Origin: Prauserella alba
GTDB lineage: Bacteria > Actinomycetota > Actinomycetes > Mycobacteriales > Pseudonocardiaceae
Assembly: GCF_024171735.1 (NCBI RefSeq)
Contig: NZ_JAMTCH010000003.1
Location: forward strand, 856,841-920,840
DNA: 64,000 nucleotides
Direction: 5' to 3'
The position numbers and the translations under genes are program-made. The notes under the pieces were generated by a model, which did not search any database, was not told the origin of the DNA, and worked only from the letters and a program-made list of their open reading frames with translations. Numbering within the stretch: position 1 is the first letter of the stretch; every line of letters begins with the position of its first letter. Shown here piece by piece: positions 32,948-41,780 of the stretch.

Positions 32948-34189
32948 GTGACGGACGAGGTCGCCAAGGCTGTCGAGGAGTGCGCGCGGGTGGCGAAGCA
33001 CGCGGCGCCGTCGTTGGCGACCGCGCCGGACGAGGCGATCGACGCCGCTCTGACCGCGATGGCCGACCGTCTCGTCGAGCACCGTGCCGACATCCTCGCC
33101 GCCAACGACGCCGACGTGACCCGTGCGCGCGCCGAGGGCATGAGCGCGGGTCTGCTCGACCGGCTCACCATCACCGAGGACCGCCTGACCGGAATGGCCG
33201 ACCAGCTCCGCCTGCTCGCGGGCGCACCGCACCAGCAGCGTTCGGTCGACGTGTCGGCGCTCGACGGCGGGCTGAAGCTCGTCGAGCGGCGCAGGCCGGT
33301 CGGCGTCATCGGCGCCAACTACGAGGCACGGCCCAACGTGACGGTCGACGTGGCGTCGCAGCTGGTCAAGTCGCGCAACGCGGGTGTCCTGCGCACCGGC
33401 TCGGCCGCGCTCGGCTCGGCCCAGCGGTTGATCGAGACCGTCGTCGCTCCCGCCCTGACCGCGGCCGGTATCGACGCCGGTGTCGTCCAGCTGGTTCCGC
33501 GCACCGAACGGGACGCCGCGGCGGCGCTCGTGCGCCTGCCGGATCTCGTGCCGCTGGTCATCCTGCGCGGCAGCGGTGAGACCACCCGCGCGCTCGCGGC
33601 CGAGGGCGCACAGTGCGGCGTGCGCACGCTCGCGCACGCCGACGGCGGCGGCGTGCTGTACGTCGACGAGGCGGCCGACGCCGGCACGGTGGCCGCTCTC
33701 GTCGGTGGCAGCCTCGACCGGCTCGGCGTCTGCAACCGGCTCAACCTGCTGCTGGTCCACTCCGCGGTCTACGACCGCCTGTGGCCGGTCATCTCCGAGG
33801 CCCTCGCCGGCCGCGGGGTGACCCCGTCGCTGCCGCCGCACGAGCACGCGATCGGCTACGAGTGGGCACTCGACTCGGACCGTGAGGCCACGGTCACCGT
33901 GTCCACCGTCGACGGCCTCACCGAGGCCGTGGCGATCGCCAACGAACAGACCTCCGGCCTCGCGGCGGGTATCGCCACCGAGGACGCCGCCGCGGCCGAG
34001 GCCTTCTTCGACGCATATCAGGGCACCGGCGTGTTCTGGAACGCCCCGACCCGGCTGCTCGACGGCTTCAAGCTGCTCGGCGTGCCGGAGACCGGCATCA
34101 ACCTGGACCGCGTGCCCGGTCCGCGTGGCCCGGTCACCTACACCGACCTGTACGTCCGCCAGTACGCCGTTCTCCCGGCGTCGCGGTGA
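32948..34189 (+). CDS. proA: Gamma-glutamyl phosphate reductase
   Basis: The 413-residue enzyme reduces gamma-glutamyl phosphate to glutamate semialdehyde, the second step of proline synthesis. Family patterns include PVGVIGANYEARPNVTVDVA in two parts (PVGVIGANYEARPN, VTVDVASQL), the catalytic Cys in LGVCNRLN and the ending LYVRQYAVLPASR. The GTG at 32948 has GGGGAAGGG about 9 nt upstream. proB is not adjacent. The proline degradation genes lie 12 kb away on the other strand. Confidence 0.95.
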   Translation: MTDEVAKAVEECARVAKHAAPSLATAPDEAIDAALTAMADRLVEHRADILAANDADVTRARAEGMSAGLLDRLTITEDRLTGMADQLRLLAGAPHQQRSVDVSALDGGLKLVERRRPVGVIGANYEARPNVTVDVASQLVKSRNAGVLRTGSAALGSAQRLIETVVAPALTAAGIDAGVVQLVPRTERDAAAALVRLPDLVPLVILRGSGETTRALAAEGAQCGVRTLAHADGGGVLYVDEAADAGTVAALVGGSLDRLGVCNRLNLLLVHSAVYDRLWPVISEALAGRGVTPSLPPHEHAIGYEWALDSDREATVTVSTVDGLTEAVAIANEQTSGLAAGIATEDAAAAEAFFDAYQGTGVFWNAPTRLLDGFKLLGVPETGINLDRVPGPRGPVTYTDLYVRQYAVLPASR

Positions 34190-34294
34190 ACGCACCCCCA
34201 CCGCCGCAGCACCTGTGGCCGGTGGTCACCTCTGTCGGGGATGTCACGGCCGTGGCGTCGCCGCACATTCCCCGGATCAGGAAGGTCCACCAAC

Positions 34295-36262
34295 GTGAAC
34301 GACTCCGCCACCGGCGACAGCACCGATAGCGCCACCGGCGCCGCGGCCACGCCGGACGACAACGACACCGCCGGCGACCCCAACGCCGCACATTCCCACG
34401 CTGCCGCCGAGCAGACCGACGCCGACACGGCCGATGCTGACACCGCGGACGCAACCGACGGCGCGGACGCAACCGACGTCGCCGACACGGCCGCCGCCGA
34501 CACCGACACCACGGACGCAACCGACGGCGTGGACGCAGCCGACGTCGCCGACACCGGGAAATCCGGGGAGGACGACGAGGCGGGCGTGACGTTCGCCGAT
34601 CTGGACCTGCGTCCGGAACTGCTCAGCGCGCTGTCCGCGCTCGGCTACGAGGAGCCGACCCCCATCCAGCGGGAAGCGATCCCGCCGATGCTGGCCGGGC
34701 GTGACCTCGTCGGACAGGCTGCGACGGGCACCGGCAAGACCGCGGCGTTCGCGTTGCCGATCCTGCAGCGCATCACCGGTCACGGCAAGGGAACCGGACC
34801 CAAGGCACTCGTGCTCACGCCGACCCGTGAACTCGCCGTGCAGGTGTCCGAGGCGCTGCACCGCTACGGCAACGAGCTGGGCACCCGCGTGCTGCCGATC
34901 TACGGTGGCCAGCCCATCGGCAGGCAGCTGAAGGCGCTCGAACGCGGGGTCGACGTCGTGATCGCGACGCCGGGCCGGGCGCTGGACCACCTGTCGCGGG
35001 GAACACTGTCGCTGGGCGAGCTGACCATGGCGGTGCTCGACGAGGCCGACGAGATGCTCGACATGGGCTTCGCCGAGGACATCGACGCGATCTTCGCGGA
35101 AATGCCCGCGCAGCGGCAGACCATGCTGTTCTCCGCGACCATGCCGCCGCGCATCAACGGCCTCGTCAAGCGGTTCCTGACCGACCCGGCGCACATCAGC
35201 GTCGGCAGGGAACGCACCGCGGGCGGTGCCGAATCGCCGATCACGCAGACCGCCTACGTCGTGCCGCGCGGGCACAAGCCCGCGGCGCTGGGCCGCGTAC
35301 TGGACGTCGAATCGCCGGCCGCGGCGATCGTGTTCTGCCGCACCCGCGACGAGGTGGACACCCTCACCGAGACCCTCAACGGCCGGGGATACCGGGCCGA
35401 ACCGCTGCACGGCGGCATGAACCAGCTGCAGCGTGACCGGGTCGTCGAACGGCTCCGCGGATCGAGCGCCGACCTGGTCGTCGCCACCGACGTCGCGGCG
35501 CGCGGGCTCGACATCGATCAGCTCACGCACGTCGTCAACTACAACGTGCCGAGTGCGCCCGAGTCGTACACACACCGGATCGGCCGCGTCGGCCGTGCCG
35601 GCCGCGAAGGCACGGCCATCACGCTGGCCGAGCCGCGGGAACACCGCATGCTCAAGACCATCGAGCGCGTCACCGGCCACAAGATCGCCGTCAAGAAGCT
35701 GCCGACGATCGCGGATCTGCGCGCGCAGCGACTCGAACAGACCCGCTCCTCGCTCACCGAGGCGCTGCAGGACACCGCGGACCTCGACCGGTTCCGCTCG
35801 GTCGTCGAGCCGCTCGCCGACGAGTACGACGTCGTCGAGATCGCGCTCGCCGCGGTCAAGCTGGCGCACGAAGCCGGCGGCTCGATCACCGAGGAGGAAG
35901 AGATTCCCGAGGTGAAGGCGTGGCCGCCGGCGGACGGCAAACGCGGGGCCAAGCGCGAGGCCGGCCAGGGCGGCGGTCCCGGAGGCAAGCAGAAGGGCGC
36001 TCGCGCCGTGGGCCCCGGTATGACACGCCTGTTCGTCGGCGTCGGCCGCACGTCGGGCGTCCGGCCGCAGGATCTCGTCGGCGCGATCGCGGGCGAGTCG
36101 CGACTGCGGGGCCGCGACATCGGCGCGATCGACATCGCCGACCGGTTCTCGCTCGTCGATGTGCCCTCCGGCGCGGCCGACGACGTGATCGCCGCGCTGA
36201 AGGGCGCGAGCATCAAGGGCCGCAAGGCCACGGTGCGCCGCGAGCGGTACCAGAAGAAGTAG
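34295..36262 (+). CDS. DEAD-box RNA helicase (DeaD/CsdA type)
   Basis: The 655-residue helicase starts with about 90 residues of acidic Thr/Ala/Asp repeats, presumably disordered. The core follows: Q motif LGYEEPTPIQREAI, Walker A ATGTGKTAA, PTRELAVQ, TPGR, DEAD box VLDEADEMLDMGF, SAT, and the C-terminal motifs ATDVAARGLDI and HRIGRVGRAGR. After a Lys-rich linker a DbpA-type RNA-binding domain is present (RLFVGVGRTSGVRPQDLVGAI). It unwinds structured RNA in ribosome assembly or mRNA decay. GTG at 34295 has GGAAGG about 10 nt upstream. Confidence 0.93.
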   Translation: MNDSATGDSTDSATGAAATPDDNDTAGDPNAAHSHAAAEQTDADTADADTADATDGADATDVADTAAADTDTTDATDGVDAADVADTGKSGEDDEAGVTFADLDLRPELLSALSALGYEEPTPIQREAIPPMLAGRDLVGQAATGTGKTAAFALPILQRITGHGKGTGPKALVLTPTRELAVQVSEALHRYGNELGTRVLPIYGGQPIGRQLKALERGVDVVIATPGRALDHLSRGTLSLGELTMAVLDEADEMLDMGFAEDIDAIFAEMPAQRQTMLFSATMPPRINGLVKRFLTDPAHISVGRERTAGGAESPITQTAYVVPRGHKPAALGRVLDVESPAAAIVFCRTRDEVDTLTETLNGRGYRAEPLHGGMNQLQRDRVVERLRGSSADLVVATDVAARGLDIDQLTHVVNYNVPSAPESYTHRIGRVGRAGREGTAITLAEPREHRMLKTIERVTGHKIAVKKLPTIADLRAQRLEQTRSSLTEALQDTADLDRFRSVVEPLADEYDVVEIALAAVKLAHEAGGSITEEEEIPEVKAWPPADGKRGAKREAGQGGGPGGKQKGARAVGPGMTRLFVGVGRTSGVRPQDLVGAIAGESRLRGRDIGAIDIADRFSLVDVPSGAADDVIAALKGASIKGRKATVRRERYQKK

Positions 36263-36279
36263 CGCGACCCGGCCGAACG

Positions 36280-36309
36280 GCGGGGCCGGTGATTCGCCAC
36301 CGGCCCCGC
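36280..36309. terminator. Bidirectional hairpin between helicase and cyclase genes
   Basis: 12-bp arms gcggggccggtg (36280-36291) and caccggccccgc (36298-36309) with a 6-nt loop, located between two convergent stop codons. Confidence 0.8.
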
Positions 36310-36328
36310 GGTCACCGTGTAGCCGGCG

Positions 36329-37405
36329 TCAGTCGCCGCGGTCCGTGCGGCCGTCGGGATCGGCGTCGCGATCGGTGTCGGTGCGGTTGAGCCCCAGCAG
36401 GTCGGCCGCGAGCTGCTGGCCGCTCGACACCCGCCTGGTCGTACCCGCGCGCCGCAGCACTCCGGGGCGGAGGCGGCTGTAGCCCCGCACCGAGGTGACG
36501 CGGCGGGACCGCACGTCGTACTCGTCGAGCGTGCCCATTTCGCGGCCGAGTTCGCGGTCCACCAGGACCGTGCCCGGCCTGGCGAGCGACGTCAGCCTGC
36601 TCGCCAGGTTCACCACGGAGCCGTACACGTCGCCGAACCGGCTCAGCACGCGGCCCGCCGCCATGCCGACCCGCACGTGCGGCAGGTCCTCGTCGTCGCC
36701 TGCGCGTTCGGCCAGGGTGAGGGCGATCTCGGCGGCATCGGCGGGCTGGTCGCAGACGAACAGCACCTCGTCGCCGATCATCTTCACGATCCGGCCGCGG
36801 CGGTCGGCGATGATGTCGGAGGCGAGTGCTTCGAAGCGTTCCAGCACGGCGCTCAGCTCGGCCTCGTCGACCCGGCGGGTCATCCGCGTGTAGCCGACCA
36901 TGTCGGCGAAGCCGACGATCTCGGTACGCGACTCCGGTTCCTCGTCGGCACCGGTGAGCAGGCGCGCCGAGTACGCGGCCAGGTGCCGCCGCCAGACGAA
37001 GTTCTGCACCCGCTCCAGCTCCGGCAGCACGCTTTCGACGAGTTTGCCGATGCGGCGTTCGTCGCCCGCCAGCTTCGGGTTGTCGGCCACCAGCGACCAC
37101 AACAGGTCGGCCTGCCATTCGGCGAGCCGTGACAGGTGCAGACCCACGGCACGGGCCACCGACGTCTCGAGTTCCTCGTCGAGCAGCCCCGCCGTCACCA
37201 GCCGGTCGACGATGCGCACGGCTTCGACGTCGGCGTCGGTGAACACGGTCTCGTCGTCGGCGGCGGTCGCCAGGCCCAGGGCACGCCACAGCCGTTTCGT
37301 CCGCTCCGGAGGAACGCCGGCCTTGTCCGCGACCTGCTGTCGCGTGTATTTCCGCTTGCCGTCGAGGAGGATGCGCTCCAGCCGGCGCGCGAGCGCCTCG
37401 TCCAC
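36329..37405 (-). CDS. Class III adenylate cyclase with N-terminal regulatory domain (Rv1264-like)
   Basis: The 358-residue protein pairs an N-terminal helical regulatory half (about 1-165, beginning with a MerR-like helix KYTRQQVADKAGVPPERTKRLWRALG in sections) with a class III cyclase domain. Catalytic features are the metal Asp in VGFADMVGYTRM, the substrate Lys/Asp region in KMIGDEVLFV, and the transition-state Asn in YGSVVNLASRL. The arrangement is that of the pH-sensitive soluble cyclases of mycobacteria. GTG at 37405 lies 6 nt after the stop of the universal stress protein gene, so the two are co-transcribed. Confidence 0.85.
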   Translation of the reverse strand: MDEALARRLERILLDGKRKYTRQQVADKAGVPPERTKRLWRALGLATAADDETVFTDADVEAVRIVDRLVTAGLLDEELETSVARAVGLHLSRLAEWQADLLWSLVADNPKLAGDERRIGKLVESVLPELERVQNFVWRRHLAAYSARLLTGADEEPESRTEIVGFADMVGYTRMTRRVDEAELSAVLERFEALASDIIADRRGRIVKMIGDEVLFVCDQPADAAEIALTLAERAGDDEDLPHVRVGMAAGRVLSRFGDVYGSVVNLASRLTSLARPGTVLVDRELGREMGTLDEYDVRSRRVTSVRGYSRLRPGVLRRAGTTRRVSSGQQLAADLLGLNRTDTDRDADPDGRTDRGD

Positions 37406-37411
37406 GGGGGC

Positions 37412-37861
37412 CTAGGTGGTGTGCACGATCAGCACGTCGACGCCGGATTTCCGCGCCACCTCGGACGGCACCGAACCGAGGATGCGGCCGGCGAGCGTGT
37501 TCAGCCCGCGGTTGCCGACGACGAGCAGGTCGGCGCGACGCTCCTGGGCGGTGCTGCGGAGCGCGTCCACCGGTTCGCCCTTCACGGCCACCGTCTCGAT
37601 GTCACGGGCGCCTGCCTTCAGGGCGCGGTCCCGCGCCGACTGCAGCGTGTCCTCGGCGGGCGCCGAGCCGACCACCTGGTAGGCCTCGTCGCCCAGTTCG
37701 TCCTGGGCGCGGAGCACCTCGTCCTTGCCGGCAGGGAAATAGGCACACACGATCACGACGGTGGCGCCGGCGTCCGCCGCGACGGCGGCGGCCCGGTCCA
37801 CGGCGGCGTAGGACGAATCGGAGCCGTCCGTGCCCACGACGACAGTCTGGTAAGCGGCCAT
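37412..37861 (-). CDS. Universal stress protein (UspA family)
   Basis: The 149-residue single-domain protein has the Usp fold: VVVGTDGSDSSYAAVDRA at the start and the ATP-binding loop VVGNRGLNTLAGRILGSVPS (G-x2-G-x9-GS) near residue 120. Proteins of this ATP-binding class respond to stress and in mycobacteria can bind cAMP. Here the gene is directly followed in the same operon by an adenylate cyclase, which makes a nucleotide-linked role attractive but unproven. Confidence 0.9.
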   Translation of the reverse strand: MAAYQTVVVGTDGSDSSYAAVDRAAAVAADAGATVVIVCAYFPAGKDEVLRAQDELGDEAYQVVGSAPAEDTLQSARDRALKAGARDIETVAVKGEPVDALRSTAQERRADLLVVGNRGLNTLAGRILGSVPSEVARKSGVDVLIVHTT

Positions 37862-37951
37862 GCTTCTCGCATCCTCCAGCGGGCTCGGTGAACCTCGGTG
37901 GTACTGCAGGCCGAACAGTAGCCGGTCGCCGTACCGGGGGCTACACCGTAC

Positions 37952-39073
37952 CTACTCGCGAGTCGCTTCCGTGCCCGACGTACCGGCCGACGCACCGGCG
38001 TGCGCCTTCTGGCCGTTGCGTTTGGCCAGCGAGGAGTCCGAGCCGGACTGTGTGCCCTCCATGGCGGCGTCCACCTCGGCGAGCATCGATTTCGCCGACA
38101 GGACCTGGTCCGACACCTTGTGCCGCAGCGTGCGCAGTGCTTCGACCTTGCCCTTGGCGTCGGCGACGCGCCGCTTGGCGATCTCGGTCGCCTCGTGGAC
38201 CCGGCGGTTGGCCTCCTCGGTGGCCTCGCGCACCCGCCGATTGGCCTCGTCGGTCGCCTCCGCCACGCGGGCGTTGGCCTCGCTGATCGAGTTCTGCTTG
38301 CGCCGGTTCGCGTCCTCCACGGACTCGCGCTGCCGCCGCTCGATGTCGGACTTCGCCTCGGCCTGCTCCTCGGCGACCTCGGCGCGGATCCCGGTGGCCT
38401 CCTCGGTGGCCTCGCGCACCCGGCGCTCGGCTTCGGCCTTGCTCGCGGCCTCCTGCTCGGCGAGCTCGCGCATCGCTTCGGTGCGGCGCGTGGCCATCGC
38501 GATCTCGAAGTCCTCCTCGACCTTGGTGCGGCGCTGCTCGGCCTCGGTGTCGAGGCGGTCGCGCTCGTCCTTGGCCTTGGTGAGGATCGATTCGGCCTCG
38601 GCCCGCGCGTCCGCGATGACCTTGCGGTGCTCGGCCTCCATCTCGCGGCGCCGCTCGGCCAGCTCGGTCAGCAGTTGTTCGTACCGGGCGCGCATCGCGC
38701 TGGCGTCGGCCTCGGCCTTGGCGCGGATGTGGCCCGCCTCGGCCTCGGCGCGCGCCTGCGTGTCGGCGGCCTCCTCCTGCGCGAGCCGCAGCATGCGCTG
38801 GAGCCGTTCCGAGAGTCCCTCGATCGTCGTCGGCGGCTGCGCGAGCCGGTCGACCTGGCCCCGCAGGTCGTCGATCTCGACGCGGGCCGACTCGAGTTGT
38901 TTCGCCAGATCGCCGGCTTGGGAGATCGCCGCGTCGCGGTCGGAGGTGAGCATCCGCAGGTCGGCGTCCAGCCGTTCCAGATGCTCATCCACCTGTGCCC
39001 GGCTGTAGCCGCGCTTCTCGAAGTCGAAGCCGGCCCCCAGCGGCACGAGATCCCGTTCGTCGCCAAGGCTCAT
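37952..39073 (-). CDS. DivIVA-domain coiled-coil protein
   Basis: The 373-residue protein begins with a DivIVA-like membrane-binding and dimerisation region (GAGFDFEKRGYSRAQVDEHLERL). It continues as a nearly uninterrupted, highly charged coiled coil to about residue 330, including 11-12-residue repeats of the type EATEEANRRVH, then a short Ser/Gly/Ala tail. Such proteins act in polar growth or cytoskeletal organisation in Actinomycetota. No enzymatic domain is present. The gene is alone on its strand. Confidence 0.85.
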   Translation of the reverse strand: MSLGDERDLVPLGAGFDFEKRGYSRAQVDEHLERLDADLRMLTSDRDAAISQAGDLAKQLESARVEIDDLRGQVDRLAQPPTTIEGLSERLQRMLRLAQEEAADTQARAEAEAGHIRAKAEADASAMRARYEQLLTELAERRREMEAEHRKVIADARAEAESILTKAKDERDRLDTEAEQRRTKVEEDFEIAMATRRTEAMRELAEQEAASKAEAERRVREATEEATGIRAEVAEEQAEAKSDIERRQRESVEDANRRKQNSISEANARVAEATDEANRRVREATEEANRRVHEATEIAKRRVADAKGKVEALRTLRHKVSDQVLSAKSMLAEVDAAMEGTQSGSDSSLAKRNGQKAHAGASAGTSGTEATRE

Positions 39074-39406
39074 GTCCCCACCCTAACCGCACGCGTGATC
39101 GCCACGCCGCCGAATGCGCCCGTGGTGTCGCAGTGCTTCACACGGGGTTCACAGCCGGGTCGGGGCCCGCATGTCGAGCAGTCACCGATTCCGCCGTGCG
39201 CTGGGAAAACGGTGACGTCCGGACCAACGTCGGCGGCATTGACCGCCGGCATCCGGAGGCGCATGCTGATGACTAGGGGCCGCCGTCGTCACCACCTCGT
39301 CCGGCAGGCGCGCACCAGCTCACCTGCCGGCGCGTGGTCGGCGGTCGACCCCGGCGGCGGTCACATCGTGTGCCCGCCGTGGGCCGACCTCCAGGAGGTG
39401 ATCACG
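39074..39406. other. 333-bp intergenic region with a possible promoter for the SPW gene
   Basis: No gene is supported. TTGACC (39239-39244), 17 nt, then CATGCT (39262-39267) is a plausible plus-strand promoter that would give a leader of roughly 130 nt. Nothing resembling a known riboswitch was recognised in that leader. Confidence 0.4.
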
Positions 39407-39784
39407 ATGGCCGGATCGTCGACTCATCCGGCACGTCCGTGGACCCGACCGCACGACTGGGCCGAAGTGGTTCTCGGTGCGGTACTGGCCCTGTCTCCGC
39501 TCTGGTTCAGTACCGATACCGGGGCAGCGTGGACCATGTCCGTACTCGGCGCGCTCATCGCCATCGACGGGCTCGTCTCACTGGCCATGCCCGGCATGAT
39601 CGTCGGCGAGGGAATCCAGGTGGTACTCGGTGCGCTGGCGTTCGTGTCCCCGTGGGTGATGGGCTACACGGCCTTCACCGGCGCGGCGTGGACGTCCTGG
39701 ATCATCGGCGGGCTGACCGTGCTCATCGGCGCGGCAGCGGTGCCGGTGGCCAGCGCGGCACATCGGATGGCGGGTCAGCACTAG
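39407..39784 (+). CDS. SPW-repeat membrane protein
   Basis: The 125-residue product has four membrane helices and two copies of the Ser-Pro-Trp type motif (LSPLWFSTD and VSPWVMGYT), each within a two-helix repeat typical of the SPW family of unknown function. ATG at 39407 is chosen for the CCAGGAGG ribosome site 8 nt upstream; an in-frame GTG at 39398 overlaps that site and is unlikely. Confidence 0.85.
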   Translation: MAGSSTHPARPWTRPHDWAEVVLGAVLALSPLWFSTDTGAAWTMSVLGALIAIDGLVSLAMPGMIVGEGIQVVLGALAFVSPWVMGYTAFTGAAWTSWIIGGLTVLIGAAAVPVASAAHRMAGQH

Positions 39785-39798
39785 CGGCCGGAACTGTC

Positions 39799-39828
39799 GC
39801 TCACGGCGTTCCCGGCGACGCCGTGAGC
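39799..39828. terminator. Hairpin between SPW and epimerase genes
   Basis: 10-bp arms gctcacggcg/cgccgtgagc (39799-39808, 39819-39828) with a 10-nt loop between convergent stops. Confidence 0.7.
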
Positions 39829-39851
39829 GCAGCGGCCCGCCCGCGCCCGGA

Positions 39852-40298
39852 TCAGGCGGGCTCGACCAGTTCCACGAGCACGCCGCCCGCGTCCTTGGGG
39901 TGCACGAAGTTGACGCTGCTGCCCGCGGTCCCGCGTTTGGCCTCGGGGTAGAGCATCCGCAAGCCCTTGTCGCGCAACGCTTGTGCGGCGGCCTCGACGT
40001 CGGTGACCCGGTAGGCGAGCTGCTGCAGCCCCGGCCCCTTGGAGTCGAGGAACTTCGCGATCGTCGAGTCCTCTCGAAGCGGGGCGAGCAGTTGCACCGC
40101 GGTCCCGCCCTCGTCACCAGGAGCGTGCAGCATCGCCTCGCGCACGCCCTGTTCCTCGTTGACCTCCACGTGGGTCGCTTCGAGGCCGAAGCTGTCACGG
40201 TAGAACGCGATCGCCTCGTCCAGGTCGGCGACGGCGACGCCGACGTGGTCGATCGTCGTGATGTACGGCGCCATCGCCGCGGTTGCCTGCTGCTGCAT
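39852..40298 (-). CDS. mce: Methylmalonyl-CoA epimerase
   Basis: The 148-residue vicinal-oxygen-chelate protein interconverts 2R- and 2S-methylmalonyl-CoA. Metal ligands are in the characteristic places: His in TTIDHVGVAVADLD, Gln/His in the middle (VQLLAPL and LQQLAYRV) and the final Glu in GVLVELVEP; NFVHPKDAGG is a family hallmark. TATCCT lies 6 nt before the ATG, suggesting a leaderless mRNA. It is divergent from an acetyl-CoA acetyltransferase gene, a frequent actinobacterial arrangement. Confidence 0.92.
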   Translation of the reverse strand: MQQQATAAMAPYITTIDHVGVAVADLDEAIAFYRDSFGLEATHVEVNEEQGVREAMLHAPGDEGGTAVQLLAPLREDSTIAKFLDSKGPGLQQLAYRVTDVEAAAQALRDKGLRMLYPEAKRGTAGSSVNFVHPKDAGGVLVELVEPA

Positions 40299-40490
40299 AC
40301 GCGCAGGATAGGGCCGTCGACGCGGCCGTTGGGGTGCGCTTGTTCACACCGTGGGTTGTGCCGCCGCGGCGCCGGTTCCGGCCCCGGCAGCCGGTATCGT
40401 TCCCGGTAACAATGTCGTTGGTGCGCCGTGCCACGCGAGGCGCGGGCGAGCCGGCGCCGGGAAGCATCGTCAACGCTTGGAGGAAGACAC

Positions 40491-41675
40491 GTGTCCGGTT
40501 CCGTGATCCTGGGGGCGGCCCGCACGCCGATCGGGCGGTTGCTCGGTTCGTTGAAGGACTTCTCGGGAGCCCAGCTCGGCGGTGTCGCCATCAAGGCCGC
40601 GCTCGAACAGGCGGGCGTTGCGCCGGAGAAGGTGCAGTACACGATCATGGGCCAGGTGCTGACCGCGGGCGCCGGCCAGATCCCGGCGCGGCAGGCCGCC
40701 GTCGACGCCGGCATCCCGATGGACGTGCCCGCGCTGTCGATCAACAAGGTGTGCCTGTCCGGACTCGACGCGATCGCGCTCGCCGACCAGCTCGTGCGGG
40801 CGGGCGAGTTCGACCTCGTCGTGGCGGGTGGCCAGGAGTCGATGACCCAGGCGCCGCACCTGCTGCCGAAGTCGCGCTCGGGCTTCAAGTACGGCGACAC
40901 GACGCTCGTCGACCACATGGCCTTCGACGGCCTGCACTGCGCGTTCGACCAGGTCGCGATGGGGGCGTCGACGGAGAAGTACAACACCCGCCACGGTCTG
41001 ACCCGCGAGCAGCAGGACGAGTTCGCCGCACGGTCGCACCAGCGCGCGGCGAAGGCGATCGCCGACGGCGCCTTCGCCGCCGAACTGGCTCCCGTCGAGG
41101 TGCCGCAACGCAAGGGCGACCCGGTCGTGTTCGACACCGACGAAGGCGTGCGGGGCGACACCACGGCGGAGTCGCTGGGAACACTGCGCCCGGCGTTCGC
41201 CGCCGACGGCACGATCACGGCGGGTACGGCCTCGCAGATCTCCGACGGTGCCGCCGCGGTCGTCGTGGCGAGCCCCGCGATGGCCGAGCAGCTGGGCCTG
41301 ACCCCGCTGGCCGAGATCGGTGCACACGGCGTCGTCGCAGGCCCCGACGCCAGCCTGCACGAACAGCCGTCGAACGCCGTGAACGCGGCCCTGCGCAAGG
41401 CCGGGCTCGACGCCTCGGCGCTGGACCTGGTGGAGATCAACGAGGCGTTCGCAGCCGTCGGCCTGGTCTCGACCGACAAGCTCGGCGTCGACCCGGAGAT
41501 CGTGAACGTCAACGGCGGCGCGATCGCGCTCGGTCATCCCATCGGCGCCTCCGGCGCGCGGCTGGCCGTGCACCTGGTGCACGAGCTGCGCCGCCGCGGT
41601 GGTGGACTCGGTGCGGCCTCGCTGTGCGGTGGCGGGGGACAGGGCGACGCGTTGCTGCTGAACGTGCCCGCGTAG
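40491..41675 (+). CDS. Acetyl-CoA C-acetyltransferase (thiolase)
   Basis: The 394-residue thiolase condenses or cleaves acetoacetyl-CoA. The acylated nucleophile is Cys88 ([11 protein letters not shown]), the general-base pair is in [10 protein letters not shown] and [11 protein letters not shown], and NEAFAAV is the family motif. A clear GGAGG site lies about 7 nt before the GTG at 40491. Divergent from the epimerase gene, linking it to propionate/odd-chain and acetoacetyl-CoA metabolism. Confidence 0.93.
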   Translation: MSGSVILGAARTPIGRLLGSLKDFSGAQLGGVAIKAALEQAGVAPEKVQYTIMGQVLTAGAGQIPARQAAVDAGIPMDVPALSINKVCLSGLDAIALADQLVRAGEFDLVVAGGQESMTQAPHLLPKSRSGFKYGDTTLVDHMAFDGLHCAFDQVAMGASTEKYNTRHGLTREQQDEFAARSHQRAAKAIADGAFAAELAPVEVPQRKGDPVVFDTDEGVRGDTTAESLGTLRPAFAADGTITAGTASQISDGAAAVVVASPAMAEQLGLTPLAEIGAHGVVAGPDASLHEQPSNAVNAALRKAGLDASALDLVEINEAFAAVGLVSTDKLGVDPEIVNVNGGAIALGHPIGASGARLAVHLVHELRRRGGGLGAASLCGGGGQGDALLLNVPA

Positions 41676-41694
41676 TCGGCCCACCCAGCACGTC

Positions 41695-41727
41695 CGGCGC
41701 CGGTGAGCCCCGCGGCTCCCGGCGCCG
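41695..41727. terminator. Hairpin between thiolase and LysR genes
   Basis: Arms cggcgccgg (41695-41703) and ccggcgccg (41719-41727), with additional gag/ctc pairing inside, between convergent stops. Confidence 0.6.
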
Positions 41728-41780
41728 ACGTGTGTCCGGGACCGGTGCCGGCCGCGGCCGGTCGTCGTGGTCACGGCCGG

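Noticed and set aside
39280-39406. Riboswitch in the long leader of the SPW gene
   Set aside because: No conserved core of a known riboswitch class was recognised and the promoter itself is uncertain.
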